Assembly (NCBI RefSeq): GCF_003049645.1
Contig: NZ_PYWK01000002.1
Span: forward strand, 62,001 to 126,000
Reading direction: 5' to 3'
Length of the DNA: 64,000 nucleotides
Source: Metasolibacillus fluoroglycofenilyticus
GTDB lineage: Bacteria > Bacillota > Bacilli > Bacillales_A > Planococcaceae
Shown here piece by piece: positions 60,068 through 64,000 of the stretch. The notes under the pieces were generated by a model, which made no database searches, had not been told where the DNA came from, and saw nothing but the letters and a program-made list of their open reading frames with translations. Each line of letters opens with the position of its first letter. The first letter of the stretch is position 1. The position numbers were made by a program, and so were the translations under genes.

Positions 60068-62914
60068 TTAATCTTGCTTTGGAAAGAGGATGCCTCCCCT
60101 ATTTTCATGAGATATTAAAAACGGTACAAGCGCTTTTGATATTTCCTCTGGTGGATAAGGCTTTGTTAAATATTTTTCCACCTTATATTTCGCTACTAAT
60201 TCCTGCGCTTCATCTAGTGCGGAAGAAATAACAATTGGTATTTTGCTTGTTTGCTCTGTTTCCTTTAATTGCTGAATTAATTCCCATCCACTCATATCAT
60301 CACTTAACATTAAATCAACAATGATACCGATGAATGGTGTGCTTAACGCTTCTGTATATGCCTTTTGCGGGTCATTATGGTAAATAACAGTAAAGCCTTT
60401 ACTTTTTAATTCCTCAGATAATAGTAAAGCTAAGCTAGAATCGTCCTCAACAAGCATGACATTTGCACCTTGTGATAGCAATAAATGGGATTGCTCATCT
60501 ATCATGCTCTCATGCTCGTTTTCTAGAGGTAGTGTAAAGTAAACTATCGTACCTTGCCCTTCCTCAGATTCAATCCAAATATCACCGTTATGCATCAAAA
60601 TGATTTCACGACAAATTGCTAGGCCAAGCCCAGTTCCTCCAATTTTACGTCTAGCACTATTATCAATCCGTTTAAACTTTTGGAATAACTGTGAAACATC
60701 TTCTTTTGCAATGCCAATTCCTTCATCTTGCACACCCACTTGCAGCATTTGTCCTTTATTTTCGAGTGTAATCATTACATTGCCACCATTCGGTGAAAAC
60801 TTGATGGCATTGCTAACAATATTTACAAATACTTGAATTAGCCGTTCTTCATCTGCCTTCACCATAATAGCACGTGCTTTATCAATTAATTGGATATGAT
60901 GTTTTTTTTCGTGGCGAAAACGATTAATGACATCCATAACAATCTCATTTACTTGCAAGGGCTTCATCATGTATTGCTGTCTACCAGATTCCATCCGTTG
61001 CAAATCAAGGAAGTCATTAATTAAATTTGTTAAACGCTGAGCCTCTTTATGAATGGTTTCGACATATTTTTGTTGACGCTCAGGCTTTAATGTTTTTGTT
61101 AGTAGTAGCTCTGTAAAGCCAAGCACACTCGAAAGTGGTGTACGCAATTCATGACTCACTGTGCTGACAAGCTCAGATTTCATTTTATCAATCTCGTATT
61201 CACGCGTGATATCACGATGAACAAAAATTGTCCCTAGTTTTTCAGCACCTTCAAATAAGCATGTAGCATATACTTCGATGAATGTTTCCTGTTCTGTTGA
61301 AATAGAGTAACGTAGTTTGCGTGTATGCTTGAAGCTTTCCTCAATTGCCTTTTCAAAAAACGCACGCAAATCATCTGGCTCTTTGCTAAATGATTCAAAG
61401 TGGCTTAGCCACACCTTTTTGGCAGTTAACTGCGTATTTAGTGCTGATTGCATTTGCGTCATTTGTGCAAAGGCACGGTTAATTAACACGATATCACCTG
61501 CGCTTGAAACGAGCTGCAAGCCTTCATTAATCGTTTCGATAATATTTTTATTTAATTGTCTTGAGCGCTCTACTTCCTCATACATTAATATGCGGTCAAA
61601 GGCAATCGATACACGCTTTAACAAACCATTTAGTCCACTTTGTTCCTCCGCTAAAAAAGCATGTCCTTCTCGTGTCGCCATTAATATTGCGACAAGCTTG
61701 CCTTGTGCATTTAAAATGGATGAATATAAGTCATAGACATAATATGGCTCCTGTGCTATACCGCGCTCTCCCGCTGCTACTTCCCGCTTTATAACAAAGA
61801 AACCTTCCTGCTCAAGGCGCATAAGCTTATTGCTGTCTAAATGCTGCATTAGATTAGTAGCAAACTCAATGCTAAGCCCCTTCATTGCATGAACATCGCC
61901 CTCAAGCCAAGTTAAAATGCTCGTATCAAATTGATAAATATCATTTAGATAATCATGCAAATTGTTAATCAGTTGCTGCTTATCTAACGTAAATGTTAAT
62001 GCATGATTAAGCTGATTATATTTTTCAAGCTGATTTAACGAATGCTGTAGCTGCAATTGATTTCCCTGCAACTCATCCTGCTGCATTAATAATTCTTCAT
62101 TTTGTGTCGTTAGCTCTTCTTCCTTATCCTGAATGGATAAAGTCATATTGACGAAGGCATTTGCTAAAATACCTAATTCATCGTCCATTTTCTCCAAATC
62201 TTTCGTATCGAAGGATTGTCCAAGAGCAAACGCATTTGTTGCAATCGTTAGCTGCTCAATTGGTCGAATTAAATTATCGAGCAGCCTTCTCACAATAAAG
62301 CTTATGAGTAGCACAATTAAAACGCTAACAAGAAGTGATAAAGCTGCAGAACTTTGCCCATAGCCAATATTTTTTTCAAATAGGTCATCTAATTCCTTAT
62401 CTGTTTTTTCTTTATATTCGTTGGTGAGATTAATTACTCTAGCAACAACAACATTCATTCGGTCATTCGAGAGCGTTCGTAAAGACTCATAATCCACTTT
62501 TTCTACATAGGAAACAGCCTCTGGTAATATATCATCTTGATAAATAAGCAAATAATTCATCAGCTCCTGATAAAGCTCTTGCTCTTCAAACGTTAGCTCC
62601 ATCGTTGCAAATTGTTGGAGTTGTTGGTCAATTTCCGTTAAATCAGCATATGCTTGCTGTAAATATTGCTCGTTTTTATAGGCAAAATACCCTCGCGCTT
62701 GAAAAAAAGCATCCTTATACGTTTCAGTTAAAGAATCTACGATGACTGTTTTCTCTACGAGCAGCCTCTGTTCTTTTTCTAAACTTTTATTGCGTTCATT
62801 CATATAAAAGTAAAGTACAGCAATTAGCAGCAAAAAAAGGCTTGCTATCAAAAGCAGCTTTCTAAAAAAACGACTACGTATATTTTTCCTAAATAACAGC
62901 TTGTCATTGACCAT
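60068..62914 (-). CDS. Hybrid sensor histidine kinase with GAF, PAS and C-terminal receiver
   Basis: A 948-residue membrane kinase. Transmembrane helices at about 18-37 and 192-211 flank an extracytoplasmic helical sensor. Then HAMP (about 212-265), a coiled coil, a GAF-like domain (about 310-450), PAS (about 455-575), HisKA with STVSHELRTPLSSVLGF (His near 597), HATPase with DEGIGIAKED and GGTGLGLAI, and a REC domain (about 830-945) with VDLMLSDDMSGWE and LTKPY. It starts inside the preceding receiver gene (11-bp overlap). The signal is unknown. ATG 62914 follows GAGGA. Confidence 0.9.
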   Translation of the reverse strand: MVNDKLLFRKNIRSRFFRKLLLIASLFLLLIAVLYFYMNERNKSLEKEQRLLVEKTVIVDSLTETYKDAFFQARGYFAYKNEQYLQQAYADLTEIDQQLQQFATMELTFEEQELYQELMNYLLIYQDDILPEAVSYVEKVDYESLRTLSNDRMNVVVARVINLTNEYKEKTDKELDDLFEKNIGYGQSSAALSLLVSVLIVLLISFIVRRLLDNLIRPIEQLTIATNAFALGQSFDTKDLEKMDDELGILANAFVNMTLSIQDKEEELTTQNEELLMQQDELQGNQLQLQHSLNQLEKYNQLNHALTFTLDKQQLINNLHDYLNDIYQFDTSILTWLEGDVHAMKGLSIEFATNLMQHLDSNKLMRLEQEGFFVIKREVAAGERGIAQEPYYVYDLYSSILNAQGKLVAILMATREGHAFLAEEQSGLNGLLKRVSIAFDRILMYEEVERSRQLNKNIIETINEGLQLVSSAGDIVLINRAFAQMTQMQSALNTQLTAKKVWLSHFESFSKEPDDLRAFFEKAIEESFKHTRKLRYSISTEQETFIEVYATCLFEGAEKLGTIFVHRDITREYEIDKMKSELVSTVSHELRTPLSSVLGFTELLLTKTLKPERQQKYVETIHKEAQRLTNLINDFLDLQRMESGRQQYMMKPLQVNEIVMDVINRFRHEKKHHIQLIDKARAIMVKADEERLIQVFVNIVSNAIKFSPNGGNVMITLENKGQMLQVGVQDEGIGIAKEDVSQLFQKFKRIDNSARRKIGGTGLGLAICREIILMHNGDIWIESEEGQGTIVYFTLPLENEHESMIDEQSHLLLSQGANVMLVEDDSSLALLLSEELKSKGFTVIYHNDPQKAYTEALSTPFIGIIVDLMLSDDMSGWELIQQLKETEQTSKIPIVISSALDEAQELVAKYKVEKYLTKPYPPEEISKALVPFLISHENRGGILFPKQD

Positions 62915-63269
62915 TTAAAATATCCTCGACGACTTCCATTAACTTCACTGGACTAAATGGCTTTGACATAAAGTAATCCACCCCTTTTTCAAACACCTTT
63001 TGGCGATCCTCCTCCTGCGATTTAGCAGTCAGCATTAATATTGGTAGATTAGCCTTTATTTGTGCAGGTAAGCGTTCAATTACTTCAATGCCTGTAACAT
63101 GTGGCATCATATAATCTAAAATCATTAAATCATAATGCTCTTGTGCCACTCTTTCTAACGCTTCCTGCCCATTCTCTGCTTCTTCAATTTCATACCCCAT
63201 ATCCTCTAGCGTATCGCGAATAAGCATACGCAAAATTTCCTCATCATCAACTACTAAAACTCTTGCCAT
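62904..63269 (-). CDS. Stand-alone response-regulator receiver
   Basis: A 121-residue REC protein without output domain. Acidic pocket VVDDEE, phosphoacceptor in ILDYMMPHVTG, Thr in LMLTAKS, Lys in MSKPF. The start is the third of three tandem ATGs (63269, MARVLVVDD), 7 bases after GGAGG. It lies between a GGDEF-REC gene and the kinase, with an 11-bp overlap with the latter, so the three are one operon and it is the likely phosphorelay shuttle. Confidence 0.9.
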   Translation of the reverse strand: MARVLVVDDEEILRMLIRDTLEDMGYEIEEAENGQEALERVAQEHYDLMILDYMMPHVTGIEVIERLPAQIKANLPILMLTAKSQEEDRQKVFEKGVDYFMSKPFSPVKLMEVVEDILNGQ

Positions 63270-63299
63270 CATCATACCTCCTTCTAGCAGCTTCTTTTT

Positions 63300-64000
63300 C
63301 TATCCTTTGCTGCCTTTAAAAATACGTTCTGCTAAATGTAATATACGTGATGATACATCAGCAATTTGGAATGGCTTACGAATATAGTCATCTGCACCAT
63401 TTTTAAATGCTTCTAATACATACGTTTCCCCAATTCGCCCTGTCAACATGGAAACGATAACTTCCTTTGAGCTATAATTTGCCCTGATTTCTTTTAATAC
63501 CTCAATCCCACTCATATTCGGTAGCATCCAATCTAATAAAATTACATATTTGTAGTTCGGGTCATACCAGCTTGATTGTAAAAATTCAAGCCCATCACCA
63601 TATGTAGCTACTTCGATAATTGTTTCGCCGCTTGTTACGAGCCCTTCAAAATGCTTTGCGATTATATCGCGAATAATGTAAACATCATCAATGACAATGA
63701 CTTTAATTTTTTCAGATTTTTTCATATCGATAATTGAATGGTCGAACAAAACAACGCAATTTCTGCCCGCTTCCTTTGCTGAATAAAGCGCGTGGTCTGC
63801 TGCCTCTAGTAATTTCTTTTCATGCTTATAATTTGGGCCCACTGTCATCATACCTGAAGAAAATGTTACATGAAAAACGGTATTATTTGCTGTAAAAGCC
63901 CTCTTTTCCATTGCTTGACGTACTTTTTCAACGAGCCTGTAGCCTTCCTCAACTGTCGTCTTCGGCATTAATAAAACAAATTCCTCTCCACCGTAGCGAC
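63300..64000 (-). CDS. GGDEF diguanylate cyclase with C-terminal receiver (partial; cut by the right edge)
   Basis: The visible 233 codons end the protein. The GGEEF motif (RYGGEEFVLLMPK) at 63978-63992 is intact, followed by the end of the GGDEF domain (ADHALYSAKEAGRNCVVLF), then a REC domain with VIVIDD, LLDWMLPNMSG, SMLTG and IRKPF. An order of GGDEF before REC is the reverse of WspR or PleD. The gene opens outside the window. It leads a three-gene signalling operon and should make c-di-GMP in response to the relay. Confidence 0.88.
   Translation of the reverse strand, partial: RYGGEEFVLLMPKTTVEEGYRLVEKVRQAMEKRAFTANNTVFHVTFSSGMMTVGPNYKHEKKLLEAADHALYSAKEAGRNCVVLFDHSIIDMKKSEKIKVIVIDDVYIIRDIIAKHFEGLVTSGETIIEVATYGDGLEFLQSSWYDPNYKYVILLDWMLPNMSGIEVLKEIRANYSSKEVIVSMLTGRIGETYVLEAFKNGADDYIRKPFQIADVSSRILHLAERIFKGSKG

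Overview
The window reads as chromosomal DNA of a low-GC, endospore-forming Firmicute. The closest gene-order parallels I can recall are in Bacillus subtilis (the yut/yun, suf, yus/fad and met neighbourhoods). The style of the proteins and the dense intergenic repeats suggest a Lysinibacillus/Solibacillus-like member of the Planococcaceae; that genus-level placement is inference. Spore genes are plentiful (yunB, a gerA-type tricistron, an endospore-appendage-like gene, a BclA-like collagen protein). I saw no rRNA, tRNA, prophage or CRISPR array.

Layout. 1-1460: the class Ib ribonucleotide reductase operon nrdH-nrdI-nrdE (nrdE runs off the left edge) behind a pair of NrdR boxes. 1615-4727: yutF, yutE, a DUF3055 gene, yutD and lipA. 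4982-10489: yunB, an HD-GYP gene, yunD, yunE and yunF. 10672-15666: an M20 peptidase, its likely regulator, a divergent dipeptide-epimerase-like gene, a lipoprotein and a frameshifted micro-lipoprotein. 15872-22849: a VOC protein, the sufCDSUB Fe-S operon and a divergent GltC-like LysR regulator. 23098-26394: metNIQ behind a SAM-I riboswitch. 26391-34983: trx, yusF, gcvH, yusI, a GyrI-like gene, a kinase-like gene and the FadR-controlled fadN-fadA-fadE genes. 35197-43569: a thioredoxin, a degenerate GGDEF-EAL-PilZ protein, an EamA transporter bracketed by repeats, an ECF sigma/anti-sigma pair with a divergent C39-like gene, a tandem structured repeat, and thiW with a TPP riboswitch. 43883-51826: 5'-3' exonuclease, MFS remnant, hutH, SPFH/zinc-ribbon protein, UbiB-like kinase, OsmC and a phosphatase. 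51970-60002: spore germination and spore-surface genes. 60068-64000: a two-component/GGDEF signalling cluster cut by the right edge.

How the parts work together. Fe-S assembly (SUF), lipoyl synthase, GcvH and ribonucleotide reductase are housekeeping. Three proteins touch cyclic di-GMP: an intact HD-GYP phosphodiesterase, a GGEEF-REC protein, and a GGDEF-EAL-PilZ protein whose enzyme motifs are lost but whose PilZ motif is kept, so it is probably a receptor. The region from 51970 to 60002 joins germinant sensing, a 3D-domain wall protein, a glycosyltransferase, an Ena-like appendage subunit and a collagen-like fibre protein.

Not explained by ordinary genes: two dispersed intergenic repeat families (one compound element that ends in a terminator hairpin, one about 200-290 bp with several palindromes), and a 150-bp structured module present twice in tandem at 42718-43020 that has the architecture of an RNA scaffold followed by a variable hairpin. 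Overlapping-palindrome divergent ECF promoters at 41989-42046 are the clearest regulatory novelty.
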